Shown here: positions 56,259 through 64,000 of the stretch, piece after piece
Position numbering within the stretch: the first letter of the stretch is position 1
Layout: every line of letters starts with the position of its first letter
Origin: Enterococcus sp. 9E7_DIV0242
GTDB lineage: Bacteria; Bacillota; Bacilli; Lactobacillales; Enterococcaceae
Direction: 5' to 3'
Assembly: GCF_002140975.2 (NCBI RefSeq)
Contig: NZ_CP147247.1
Location: 1,550,001 to 1,614,000 of the forward strand
DNA length: 64,000 nt
Notes under the pieces: generated by a model
What the model was told of the DNA's origin: nothing
Seen by the model: the letters and a program-made list of their open reading frames with translations, nothing else
The model's database searches: none
Position numbers and translations under genes: made by a program

Positions 56259-57074
56259 CTACAATACATCCGCAAAATGGATTTTTAATTTTCTGAACAA
56301 TGTTATTCCTATTAAAAACAAGACCCCTGTTATTGCCCAAAAATAAAGAGTTAAACTAGGATATTCCCAGAAACCAATCTTATCTATTAATGTTGTGCGA
56401 TACCCATTCACAATATAGTACATTGGATTTAATTTCAATATTGATGCAATGAGGCTATGTTCGCCTATATTCAAATCAGGAAATGCCCACATGATTGGTG
56501 TCATCCAGATTCCCACCTGTAGCACGATATTAATAATCTGTGTCAAATCTCTGAAAAAGACAACAATTGAACTAGTCAAATAAGAGACAGCTAAAACAAA
56601 ACAAAAGATACAGAAACTATAGTAAATCACCTGTAAATAGTACAAGTCCGGTGTCATTCCATGAGCCAAATAAAGCAATAGAACGAACCCAAGGAAAAAG
56701 ACATGAATAAAGAAAGCAGACAACACCTTTACCATTGGTAAAATGCTGATTTTAAAAACAACTTTTTTTACAAGATAATTATATTCAATAAATGTATTGG
56801 TTCCTGAAACAAGCCCTTCCTGTAAAAAGAACCATGGAACTAGTCCTGTCACTAGCCATAGAACATACGGTGCTCCACGGTCTGTTCCATTTTTGAAGAT
56901 ACTTCCGAAGACAAACCAATAAACTAGGATTGTGACGATCGGTTGGATAAACGCCCAGACGATTCCCAAATACGAGCCAGCATATTTGGTTTTGAAGTCG
57001 TTTTTAGCGAGTGTCAAAATCAGTTTTCGATTTTGATATAATTCGACTGGTATGCTCATTAACTTTTTCAACAT
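56259..57074 (-). CDS. Polysaccharide ABC transporter permease (Wzm type)
   Basis: ABC-2 family membrane protein of about 271 residues with six predicted helices; the typical cytosolic start LILTLAKNDFKTKYAGSYLGIVWAFIQPIVTILVYWFVF and the middle APYVLWLVTGLVPWFFLQEGLVSGTNTF are present. An in-frame TTG at 57086 lies too close to AGGAG, so the ATG at 57074 is preferred although its spacing is long. First gene of the operon with Wzt, methyltransferase, kinase-like protein and GT2; the promoter is 65 bases upstream. Confidence 0.93.
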   Translation of the reverse strand: MLKKLMSIPVELYQNRKLILTLAKNDFKTKYAGSYLGIVWAFIQPIVTILVYWFVFGSIFKNGTDRGAPYVLWLVTGLVPWFFLQEGLVSGTNTFIEYNYLVKKVVFKISILPMVKVLSAFFIHVFFLGFVLLLYLAHGMTPDLYYLQVIYYSFCIFCFVLAVSYLTSSIVVFFRDLTQIINIVLQVGIWMTPIMWAFPDLNIGEHSLIASILKLNPMYYIVNGYRTTLIDKIGFWEYPSLTLYFWAITGVLFLIGITLFRKLKIHFADVL

Positions 57075-57138
57075 AAACTCATTCAATCTCCTAAACTACA
57101 TTATTTTACTAGTATTTTCCACATTAAAACATCAATAG

Positions 57139-57167
57139 ATTATATCACTTATTTTGAATTCAAGCAA
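57139..57167 (-). promoter_or_regulatory. Promoter of the Wzm-Wzt operon
   Basis: TTGCTT (57162-57167), spacer 17, TATAAT (57139-57144) on the minus strand. Confidence 0.75.
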
Positions 57168-57257
57168 TTTATCCCAGGGTTCGTAAATAAATATTTAACA
57201 ATCTCAAATCCTAAATGCCCACGTAACTGAAAAGTCGTTTTCTCCCTATAAAACAGA

Positions 57258-57304
57258 CAAAAAAACGATTTTATGCTCAGCTAAACCAAACATAAAAATC
57301 GTTT
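57258..57304 (-). terminator. Terminator of the DUF6056-like gene
   Basis: On the minus strand AAACGATTTTTATG pairs with CATAAAATCGTTT, followed by TTTTGTC. Confidence 0.88.
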
Positions 57305-57352
57305 ATAATTACGAATGCTCTCTATTCTTATACATAGATCAGCATTTCCGTT

Positions 57353-58744
57353 TTATCGATTAAAAAATGCTAACAAGAATGTGCAAAAGCCTAATACTGT
57401 TATAGCCAAGCCAAGAACTTCACTTTTAGGTTTAGAGATTTTTCTCAGCTCATTCAGGAGCAGTAGTACCAAGAATACAGCAACCATATATGTGATAAAG
57501 TATGTCCGTATCCCTGAAGCCCAAGAAGTAGGTGAGAAACCTATAATTACTCTTGCAGATGCACCCATTAAGAAGATAAGAGCTGCAAGAATCCCGACTT
57601 TAGGATCTTCAAAGCTCGTCACTAAGCCCACAAGCAAGCATAAAATCAACCCCAAAATCAGCAAAGTAGGAAGCCAAGTGCTCGGATGTCGGAATGCTAT
57701 ACCTGTCCCTGTATCTGCAAAAATCTCATTTAATCGATCTGTCGAGAAAATAGCACTTAAGTGATTTGAAGCATAGTGGGTAAATCCTAGTCGCATCGTT
57801 CCGCCGAGATAGACCATAACGTTAAATCCAAGTGGGATCATTGACAAAAATCTTACATAATAGTTTTGACTTCTAGTAAATGCCAAAAATGCAACTAAGG
57901 CAAATAATAGGAAGAATAGAATATTTGAATCAATGAAAAAGGGTTTACCAAATGAAGATAGCCCGATATCCAATTTGTTGATGAATGAGAAATTCTCAAA
58001 CGCCGGAAAACGTACCTCTGTTTCAATCCCTGTTCTCGTTGTAGTCCCAGGAGACAAAAGAAACAAACCTAATCCAGCCAAGCTCAGTAGTGAAAATGCA
58101 AGTAGCTTGAACTCATATTGCTTCTTCTTAAATAAATAAATGCTGATGATTGTTGTAAACACAAGGAAGCACGAATTAACTTGCTCCTGATTCAATGCAA
58201 AAACAGCAGCAGCTAAACTAGCAACATAAATCGGAATAGTTATTTTCTCCCCCTGCAGCTTTTGATAAAACGGGTAAAAAGCAACTAAAGCAAGAAAAAC
58301 AGCCCAATGATAATTTAGCGCTGTCGCGACCCAACCTGCTTCATCCATCATTCCATAAGGAACAAAAGAATACACACCAAAGGTCAAGAACAATCTTTTC
58401 CCTGTTATTTTAGGAAACGCATATTTTGTTAAAAGCCATACAGTCCCTGTCATCACAGCGGCATTCAAAATTTTCCATAAAGTAAAATATTTTGCCAAAT
58501 ACATCAGTACAGCTTCAATGACAATCCGTGCACTCCAGCTCTCATAATGTGCCTTGCTGGCTTCAATTAACCCCATCGAATTTAAGCGATCAAGATAGGT
58601 AATATCATCTCCACTTACAGCTGCCATATAGAAATTAAATACCAATGTTAAAAATGCAATAATCAATAATGGCACCAGATAATCTATTTTTTTGCCAACA
58701 TTGCCTCTTTTTTTAGTATCCCCTAAGGAATTTGGATTATCCAT
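57353..58744 (-). CDS. Polytopic membrane protein, DUF6056 / GT-C-like
   Basis: 463 residues, ten to twelve predicted membrane segments, the first at LVPLLIIAFLTLVFNFYMAAVSGDD. The acidic pair in the first outer loop (SGDDITYLDR) followed by SARIVIEAVLMYLAKYF is the pattern seen in GT-C glycosyltransferases and in DUF6056 proteins. It probably transfers a sugar from an undecaprenyl-phosphate donor to the wall polysaccharide outside the membrane, the third member of a GtrA / GtrB-like set encoded upstream (inference). GGGAGCAAAT precedes the ATG. It ends at a strong terminator that isolates it from the Wzm operon. Confidence 0.65.
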   Translation of the reverse strand: MDNPNSLGDTKKRGNVGKKIDYLVPLLIIAFLTLVFNFYMAAVSGDDITYLDRLNSMGLIEASKAHYESWSARIVIEAVLMYLAKYFTLWKILNAAVMTGTVWLLTKYAFPKITGKRLFLTFGVYSFVPYGMMDEAGWVATALNYHWAVFLALVAFYPFYQKLQGEKITIPIYVASLAAAVFALNQEQVNSCFLVFTTIISIYLFKKKQYEFKLLAFSLLSLAGLGLFLLSPGTTTRTGIETEVRFPAFENFSFINKLDIGLSSFGKPFFIDSNILFFLLFALVAFLAFTRSQNYYVRFLSMIPLGFNVMVYLGGTMRLGFTHYASNHLSAIFSTDRLNEIFADTGTGIAFRHPSTWLPTLLILGLILCLLVGLVTSFEDPKVGILAALIFLMGASARVIIGFSPTSWASGIRTYFITYMVAVFLVLLLLNELRKISKPKSEVLGLAITVLGFCTFLLAFFNR

Positions 58745-58879
58745 ATTTGCTCCCTTCGCATTACTACTTTTTTACTATCAGTCACTTATGAACAGGTAAA
58801 ATTTCTGATGCAGCCACCGAATGAACAAGTAATTGCACCAGAAATAATTCAGCTTGCTATGCCTCTTCAAACGACCTTA

Positions 58880-61756
58880 TTATTTTACCGCTACAGGAGA
58901 GGTGCTTGCAACCTTTACCACGCCATTTTTAGCATATAAATACGCATGAACATTATAAGAACCTGTGGCATTCCCATGATTTTTAATTGCAATGGTTGCT
59001 TTATAGGTCCCATTTGCTTGTTTCGTCGCTTTGTACCAACGCAAATCAGACTGATTGGCTTTATTCCAAACAGGAATACTGATTTCAGAAATCCCCGCTT
59101 TACTGCTTCCAGTTGCTGTTACTGTAAAGGATTTTGTTGTTCTATTATACGCACTGGCCACAACAGTCAATGTAGGCTCAGCAACATTGAAGGTTGTCGC
59201 TGCAACCATTTTTTTCGTACCATTTTTCAATGTTGCATAGGCATGGACCTGATATTGCCCAGCATCTTTGTGATTAGCTATCTGAATATTTGTTGCATAA
59301 GTCCCATCGCTATTCCTAGAAGCTTGATACCAACGAATATCATCCTGTCCATTTTTTGAACTCCAGGTCGCAAAATGAACCGCTTCAGCAGTACCATAGA
59401 CGCCCAAATTAACCTTCAACTTAGCTGCATAAGTTGTTTCTGCATTATTCCCAGTTACAGATAAGCTTCCCGAAATAGGTGTTTCCACAACTTTTAGAGG
59501 AGTCATCCCTGCTACACCAGTCAAGCTATTATTCGTCTTCACATAGGCATGTGCCTGATAAACACCAGTATTGTATTTATGATTTTTAATATCTACAGCC
59601 ACCTTGTATTGCCCGTTTGACTGTTTCGTTGCTTTGTACCATCTTATGTCGTTTTGATTCGCTGTACTCCATACAGGCACTTCAACTTCTTTTATTCCTG
59701 CAGGTGCGCTCGCTTTGACAAAAATATCAAATGTTCCTTTATTTTTATTATAATTGGTCGACGAAACAGAAGCTGTTGGAGCAGCTATAGTGAAGCCAGA
59801 GCCAGATACAATCTTTGAAACACCTGAAGTAAACGTCACATAAGTGTGGACATGATAGTAGCCTGCCGTTTTATGTCTGTTAATATCAATTGATGCCTTA
59901 TATTTTCCATCGCTTGACTTAGACGCAGTATACCAATAAAGGTCATCTTGATCATCCTTAGCACTCCATACAGCATATCTAACATTTTTTATCGCTCCAG
60001 CTGAAGATGAGCCGGAGAATTTAGTTGATGCGATAATTGTTTTCTCCGTCTTGGCCGAATCTGAAAAGCTGACCTCAGAAGTCATTTCCTGAACAGTTAC
60101 TTTTTGTGACAATCCAATCACTTTACTCAAACCATTGTTTGCATAAATATAAGAATGAACATTATACACACCTGAATTATACTGATGGTTCTTCACATTT
60201 ACAGTAACCTTATATGTGCCATTTGACTGCTTCACACCTTCATACCAATAGATGTCAGACTGATTGGCTTTGCTCCAGACTGGAACCATTACTCTATTAA
60301 TGCCAGAAGGTGTACTTCCACTCACGATAACATCAAAAGTTCCTGCAGCTTGGTTGTAGTTACTTATTTTAGCTGTCCCCTCCACAGAGGATACAGAAAA
60401 ATTCGAGCTACCCAACATAATATTTGCACTTAGATGCGGCAACATTTGAACATAAGCATGCGTTATATAGTCACCTACTGTATTATGTTTGGAAATATCA
60501 ATATCAGCACTCCATGTACCGTTATTATTCAACTTTCCTTCATACCAAACAATGTCATCCTGTCCATTTTTAACAGACCAAGTTGGGAAGAAAACCTTGT
60601 AAGGCGTGTACCCTCCTGCTTCTACCTGAGCTACAGCCTTGAATGTCTTCTCTTGTTTAGAGCTGTCCGCAACAGTTAAGCTGCCTGTAACTGGAATACT
60701 TGAATTCCATTGTGCACCATTAGTAGTAAACAGCCCAGTATAATCCGTATTGATATCAAATGGATGAGCTATCCCCGGGAAATAAAAATTGGAAGACCAT
60801 TGCCATGAAGAAAAATCACTGTTCCAATTTTGAGATGCAGTTGGTGTGTAAGGATATTGAGCTACCCATATATTATTTTTGCCAAACATACTTGTACTAA
60901 ACACTCCGCCGGCTACATCCAGCCAGCTTCTAGAAAGATAATACGCAACATTTCCATAACCAGAGCTGTTCAATTTATTTTGAAAAGCTTTAGAGTTTGC
61001 GTTAACGGAAGCTGTTCTCATTTTGGCTTCTTCTATATCTGAAACCATCACTGTGTTCGCTGGCAGAGATAATGACTTCGCTTTGCTGGCGAAGAATGCA
61101 GCTTCACTTTCCGCTTCAGCTGTTGATACATAATGAGAGTAATGATAAACAGATACCTGTAACCCAGCTGCCTTTGCATTAGCAACTTGTGATTGCGCAT
61201 ATGGATTAAAATAAGTCGTACCTTCAGTCAGCTTAACAACAACTCCCTTTACACCATAGGTCATCATCATCTTATATTGACTGGTTGTAATTGTTCCGTT
61301 ATGAGAAGATACATCAATGAAGCTTACTGATGGTCGATTGGCTTCACCAGCATTTACCTTATCAATCGTCGCCCTAGTCAAACTACGACTAGAAACAGCT
61401 AAATCAGACCTACTTGCAGGAGAAGGTTCAGTATAACCATCCTCATCTTGTGCGTCTTCAGGTTCAACTATCTCTGTTGTCTCTTCCGTTGCTCCAGTTT
61501 CATCAGTTGGTTCAGAGCTTTCCGCATTGTCTTCCATATTAGAAGCATCCATTTGTTCTGAGCTGTTCATTTCAGAGATAGAACTATCTACTACATTGTT
61601 AGATACTTCTGGTGTTTCATTTGCTATTGGATTTTCCTCGATTTGATCATTTAATGTTGCTACAGTCCCCTCTTCCGCGGAGACAATACTCACCGGAACA
61701 GAATATCCCGCAATTACACTCCCACAAATAAGTAACGTCACTAATTTTTTTATCAT
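58880..61756 (-). CDS. Secreted GH25 muramidase with six GBS_Bsp-like repeats
   Basis: 958 residues. Signal peptide (about 1-27, ending SIVSA), acidic Ser/Glu/Asp-rich linker (about 28-125), GH25 lysozyme domain (about 145-350) with SFIDVSSHNGTI (catalytic-site Asp), VVKLTEGTTYFNPY (Glu) and MVSDIEEA (Asp-Glu). Then six repeats of about 95-100 residues of the GBS_Bsp-like type, each with W-S/N-(K/A)-(D/N)-(G)-QDD-I-WY and H-x-Y motifs. They alternate in two subtypes, A (1, 3, 5; QDD, start like GSLSV) and B (2, 4, 6; NQ(S/N)D, start like SNYNQAAGTFDV). No LPXTG. It should cut peptidoglycan and bind the wall through the repeats. Confidence 0.92.
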   Translation of the reverse strand: MIKKLVTLLICGSVIAGYSVPVSIVSAEEGTVATLNDQIEENPIANETPEVSNNVVDSSISEMNSSEQMDASNMEDNAESSEPTDETGATEETTEIVEPEDAQDEDGYTEPSPASRSDLAVSSRSLTRATIDKVNAGEANRPSVSFIDVSSHNGTITTSQYKMMMTYGVKGVVVKLTEGTTYFNPYAQSQVANAKAAGLQVSVYHYSHYVSTAEAESEAAFFASKAKSLSLPANTVMVSDIEEAKMRTASVNANSKAFQNKLNSSGYGNVAYYLSRSWLDVAGGVFSTSMFGKNNIWVAQYPYTPTASQNWNSDFSSWQWSSNFYFPGIAHPFDINTDYTGLFTTNGAQWNSSIPVTGSLTVADSSKQEKTFKAVAQVEAGGYTPYKVFFPTWSVKNGQDDIVWYEGKLNNNGTWSADIDISKHNTVGDYITHAYVQMLPHLSANIMLGSSNFSVSSVEGTAKISNYNQAAGTFDVIVSGSTPSGINRVMVPVWSKANQSDIYWYEGVKQSNGTYKVTVNVKNHQYNSGVYNVHSYIYANNGLSKVIGLSQKVTVQEMTSEVSFSDSAKTEKTIIASTKFSGSSSAGAIKNVRYAVWSAKDDQDDLYWYTASKSSDGKYKASIDINRHKTAGYYHVHTYVTFTSGVSKIVSGSGFTIAAPTASVSSTNYNKNKGTFDIFVKASAPAGIKEVEVPVWSTANQNDIRWYKATKQSNGQYKVAVDIKNHKYNTGVYQAHAYVKTNNSLTGVAGMTPLKVVETPISGSLSVTGNNAETTYAAKLKVNLGVYGTAEAVHFATWSSKNGQDDIRWYQASRNSDGTYATNIQIANHKDAGQYQVHAYATLKNGTKKMVAATTFNVAEPTLTVVASAYNRTTKSFTVTATGSSKAGISEISIPVWNKANQSDLRWYKATKQANGTYKATIAIKNHGNATGSYNVHAYLYAKNGVVKVASTSPVAVK

Positions 61757-61929
61757 CTTTTCCTCCAGCTTTCGTCTTGCATCATTAGATTTTCATACTT
61801 AAAGTTAAAAAAACTCAAAAATGCACAACTACCTATCCATCCCAATAAAGAAAATTACTTCTCTACTTACTCTCTTTCTTCAAAACTTTCATTTAGAAAA
61901 ACTTTTCTGATAGCTATGGTTATCTTTGT

Positions 61930-62355
61930 TTAGCTCTTTTGCTTTTCTTCGAGCAACATTTGTCTTGCAACAAAATTGAACACCATCGTCAAGCCAGTTG
62001 CAAAGAATTTTGCCAGCATATAATACATATTTAACCATTCTATGCCTACATACATGACTGCTTGATTTATAAGTAACCCAATCACTGATGTTCCTAAAAA
62101 TATTAAAAGTTGTGTTCTTACAGTAAGTCCCTCTTTAGCAACAAAAACATACTTCATACTCGCAACATAATTAAAAATAAGCGACAGTCCAAATGCAAGT
62201 GTTGTCGCTATGTACACATCTACGCCCAACAAAGATTTAAGCACAAACAAGCTGGCAAAATCAATCAGCGTAGCAATAATTCCAACAATTCCAAATCCAA
62301 CAATCTTATTTAACATAGCTTTAGATAGTTCCTTTCCAATACTAAATGCGCTCAA
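61930..62355 (-). CDS. GtrA family membrane protein
   Basis: 141 residues, four membrane segments (KIVGFGIVGIIATLIDFASLFVLK, IATTLAFGLSLIFNYVASMKYVF, LLIFLGTSVIGLLINQAVMYV and MLAKFFATGLTMVFNFVARQMLL regions). GtrA proteins are thought to flip undecaprenyl-phosphate-linked sugars. The frame begins with TTG at 62355; an ATG at 62316 (MLNKIVGFG) is possible with AAAGGA at a long distance. Downstream of the GtrB-like transferase and DUF2304 genes, same strand. Confidence 0.85.
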   Translation of the reverse strand: MSAFSIGKELSKAMLNKIVGFGIVGIIATLIDFASLFVLKSLLGVDVYIATTLAFGLSLIFNYVASMKYVFVAKEGLTVRTQLLIFLGTSVIGLLINQAVMYVGIEWLNMYYMLAKFFATGLTMVFNFVARQMLLEEKQKS

Positions 62356-62466
62356 CTGTTTCCATTACCAGACACTCAAATAATTTTGACCACTGTCTCA
62401 CGCATTATCTTTTCGAAATTCTTTTTACAGAACCAACTATTTCCAGTCAAATATTGACTCTGGAAA

Positions 62467-62805
62467 TCATTTCTTTTTTTCTGATTTAAGAATAGATAAC
62501 TCTTGAATAAGATTCTTTATTTTCATTTGTTGTTTTGAAGCCGTGATTGTGTTTCTCAGCTCCATTACCAATAATACAATTACTGCAAAAAACAGTAGGA
62601 AATTGGCGACTGTTTCGAATCCCAAGAGCTTAGAGAAAAATTCCGGTATCCCCGGAGCTGCGGCAAATATAACCAATATAAACGCAACAAACAGCCATAA
62701 GATAGCATTTCTCAATAAAAATATGTTCCGATTAATTGAACGGATAACATATATAAGAAAAAGTAATGAACATGCGATCATTACTGCATTCAACATCATA
62801 TTCAT
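62467..62805 (-). CDS. DUF2304 family membrane protein
   Basis: 112 residues with three hydrophobic segments (MLNAVMIACSLLFLIYVIR, LRNAILWLFVAFILVIFAAAPGIPEFF, VANFLLFFAVIVLLVMEL) and a charged C-terminal coil. DUF2304 proteins commonly accompany DPM1-like transferases and may anchor or assist them. The ATG at 62805 overlaps the transferase stop by one base (TGATG), with AAGGAG eight bases upstream. It is followed by an imperfect TTTCCAG / CTGGAAA palindrome. Confidence 0.85.
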   Translation of the reverse strand: MNMMLNAVMIACSLLFLIYVIRSINRNIFLLRNAILWLFVAFILVIFAAAPGIPEFFSKLLGFETVANFLLFFAVIVLLVMELRNTITASKQQMKIKNLIQELSILKSEKKK

Positions 62806-63527
62806 CAATCTTTCTCCTTCATAAATCCTGAGACAAGTATTGCCAAACTAACTTCAATCATGTACTTTACCGAAGTAAGTGACTGAATAGAAGACACGCC
62901 TCCTGTACGTTCCATCATCGCGACTGGTCTTTCGACCACAGAGAATTTTTTCTTAAATAAATGGACAATCGATTCTGGTTCTGGGTAACTAATCGGATAT
63001 CTTTCAGCGAAATAGGCAATTACCTTTTTGTTCGCTGCTCTATATCCAGAAGTCACATCATAAATTTTTTCTCTTGTAGAAAATCTTACAAAGGAAGATA
63101 AAATCTTGATACCCATTCGTCTCATTGGTGTTGTTTGAAATTCCGCTTTCGCACCTGGCAAAAAGCGAGAGCCTATTGAAAAATCAGCTTCTTTCTCAAG
63201 AATCGGCTTTATCAAATCATCTAGACTATCGATGTCATGTTGACCATCTCCATCAAACTGTACAGCAATATCATAGTCATGTCCAAACGCATATTTATAG
63301 CCGGTCTGTACTGCTCCACCGATTCCTAAATTACTAACTAAATGAATAGCAGGAATATTTGCTTTTTCTAAAATTTCTTTCGTTCCATCTGTAGATCCAT
63401 CATTTATAACAATGTAATTCAATAAGTAATCACCATTTTTTCTTTGATTAAATCTATCAATAGAGGAGATGGTTTTCAAAATATTAGACTCTTCATTATA
63501 TGCTGGAATAACCAATAATACCTTCAT
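62805..63527 (-). CDS. DPM1/GtrB-like GT2 glycosyltransferase
   Basis: 240 residues. GT-A fold with start VLLVIPAYNEESNILKTI, NDGSTDGTKEIL, and the metal motif VQFDGDGQHD, then IGSRFLPG. It lacks the two C-terminal membrane helices of classical GtrB, which the adjacent DUF2304 protein may supply. It would transfer a sugar to undecaprenyl phosphate at the cytoplasmic face. AGGGAGAGGCTTTAA precedes the ATG. First gene of the group DPM1-like / DUF2304 / GtrA. Confidence 0.9.
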   Translation of the reverse strand: MKVLLVIPAYNEESNILKTISSIDRFNQRKNGDYLLNYIVINDGSTDGTKEILEKANIPAIHLVSNLGIGGAVQTGYKYAFGHDYDIAVQFDGDGQHDIDSLDDLIKPILEKEADFSIGSRFLPGAKAEFQTTPMRRMGIKILSSFVRFSTREKIYDVTSGYRAANKKVIAYFAERYPISYPEPESIVHLFKKKFSVVERPVAMMERTGGVSSIQSLTSVKYMIEVSLAILVSGFMKEKD

Positions 63528-64000
63528 TTAAAGCCTCTCCCTTTCACAAAATAATTGATAAAACTTTCCTTCATGTTGCTTTGTATCTATAACTAATTCA
63601 AATTGCCCATATACATCCCAGAAAAAAATCTACTCAACAAAAGTTTCGAGTACACTGTCCGACAATCTCCCAGCAATCCTTAATACATCCAGTCAAACGA
63701 AACCTCCAAGTGACATATCCCACTTGAAAATGAACGGACAACCTTATTTCTTAGCCCAATGATTACTCAAAAAAATCATTTTATTTTCGCTTAATATACT
63801 AAAATGATAACGAAGTAATTTTTCAATCAATTATACAACTATTCTTTTTTACCCAATCCTAAACAATTATACTATATCGTTTTTTTTTACGCAATTATCG
63901 TTCCAATCATAAAAGTAAATACCATTCTTACATAATAAAATGAAACAGATAACTGCAAATTACCGTCTTAATAATGCGACAGTCTACTTATTCCCCAATT
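63528..64000. other. AT-rich upstream region of the DPM1-like gene
   Basis: 473 bases without a convincing gene. It holds the promoter given separately, leaving a leader of over 300 bases to the start codon. No terminator-like stem was seen in that leader. The gene upstream is outside the window. Confidence 0.5.
63866..63894 (-). promoter_or_regulatory. Promoter candidate for the DPM1-like / DUF2304 / GtrA group
   Basis: TTGCGT (63889-63894), 17-base spacer containing nine A in a row, TATAAT (63866-63871) on the minus strand. The A-tract could bend the DNA. Confidence 0.6.

Overview
The window looks like chromosomal DNA of a low-GC Gram-positive coccus in Lactobacillales, most likely Enterococcus. 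The reasons are the proteins themselves (UPF0397-type EcfS, GlnR/GlnA, a glmS ribozyme, Mga-like regulators) and a gene order, glmS / ECF transporter / glmM-cdaR-cdaA / glnA-glnR / YnbB-like-hflX-miaA, that I recall from E. faecalis. The species cannot be decided from the sequence alone. Almost everything reads on the minus strand; the exceptions are two Mga-like regulators and two tRNAs. I see no insertion sequence, prophage or CRISPR array.

Left part (1-18 kb). It opens with the 5' part of topB, then a DUF1033 protein, mnmA and an intergenic stretch with a decayed reading frame and structured repeat DNA. From 3.3 to 13.1 kb lies a glycoside-phosphorylase operon: solute-binding protein, two permeases, LacI repressor, two GH65 phosphorylases and beta-phosphoglucomutase, controlled by a promoter with two identical palindromic operators. 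A sugar O-acetyltransferase, a DUF1831 / cysteine desulfurase pair, a RarD-like permease and prs follow.

Middle (18-47 kb). A secreted Ig-plus-sortase-like protein stands divergent to two tandem Mga-like regulators. Then come rpoN between two tRNAs (Thr-GGT and Arg-CCG), a TPR protein, glmS with its self-cleaving ribozyme leader, an ECF transporter with a SAM hydrolase, the c-di-AMP/cell-wall operon cdaA-cdaR-glmM, a pyruvate:ferredoxin (flavodoxin) oxidoreductase with a Rex-like site, glnR-glnA with a GlnR box, and a YnbB-like lyase, hflX and miaA.

Right part (47-64 kb). This is a cell-envelope polysaccharide region. In order of transcription it encodes a DPM1/GtrB-like transferase, a DUF2304 protein, GtrA, a very long GH25 muramidase with six repeats, a GT-C-like membrane protein, and then one tight unit: ABC permease (Wzm), ATPase with a carbohydrate-binding-like C-domain (Wzt), SAM methyltransferase, kinase-like protein with a C-terminal coiled coil, and a double-module GT2. 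A second double-module GT2 has its own promoter. The methyltransferase + kinase + coiled coil + Wzt-C set matches the logic of the WbdD chain-length terminator of Gram-negative ABC-dependent O-antigens, here split over two genes in a Gram-positive. It is the most interesting candidate system in the window.
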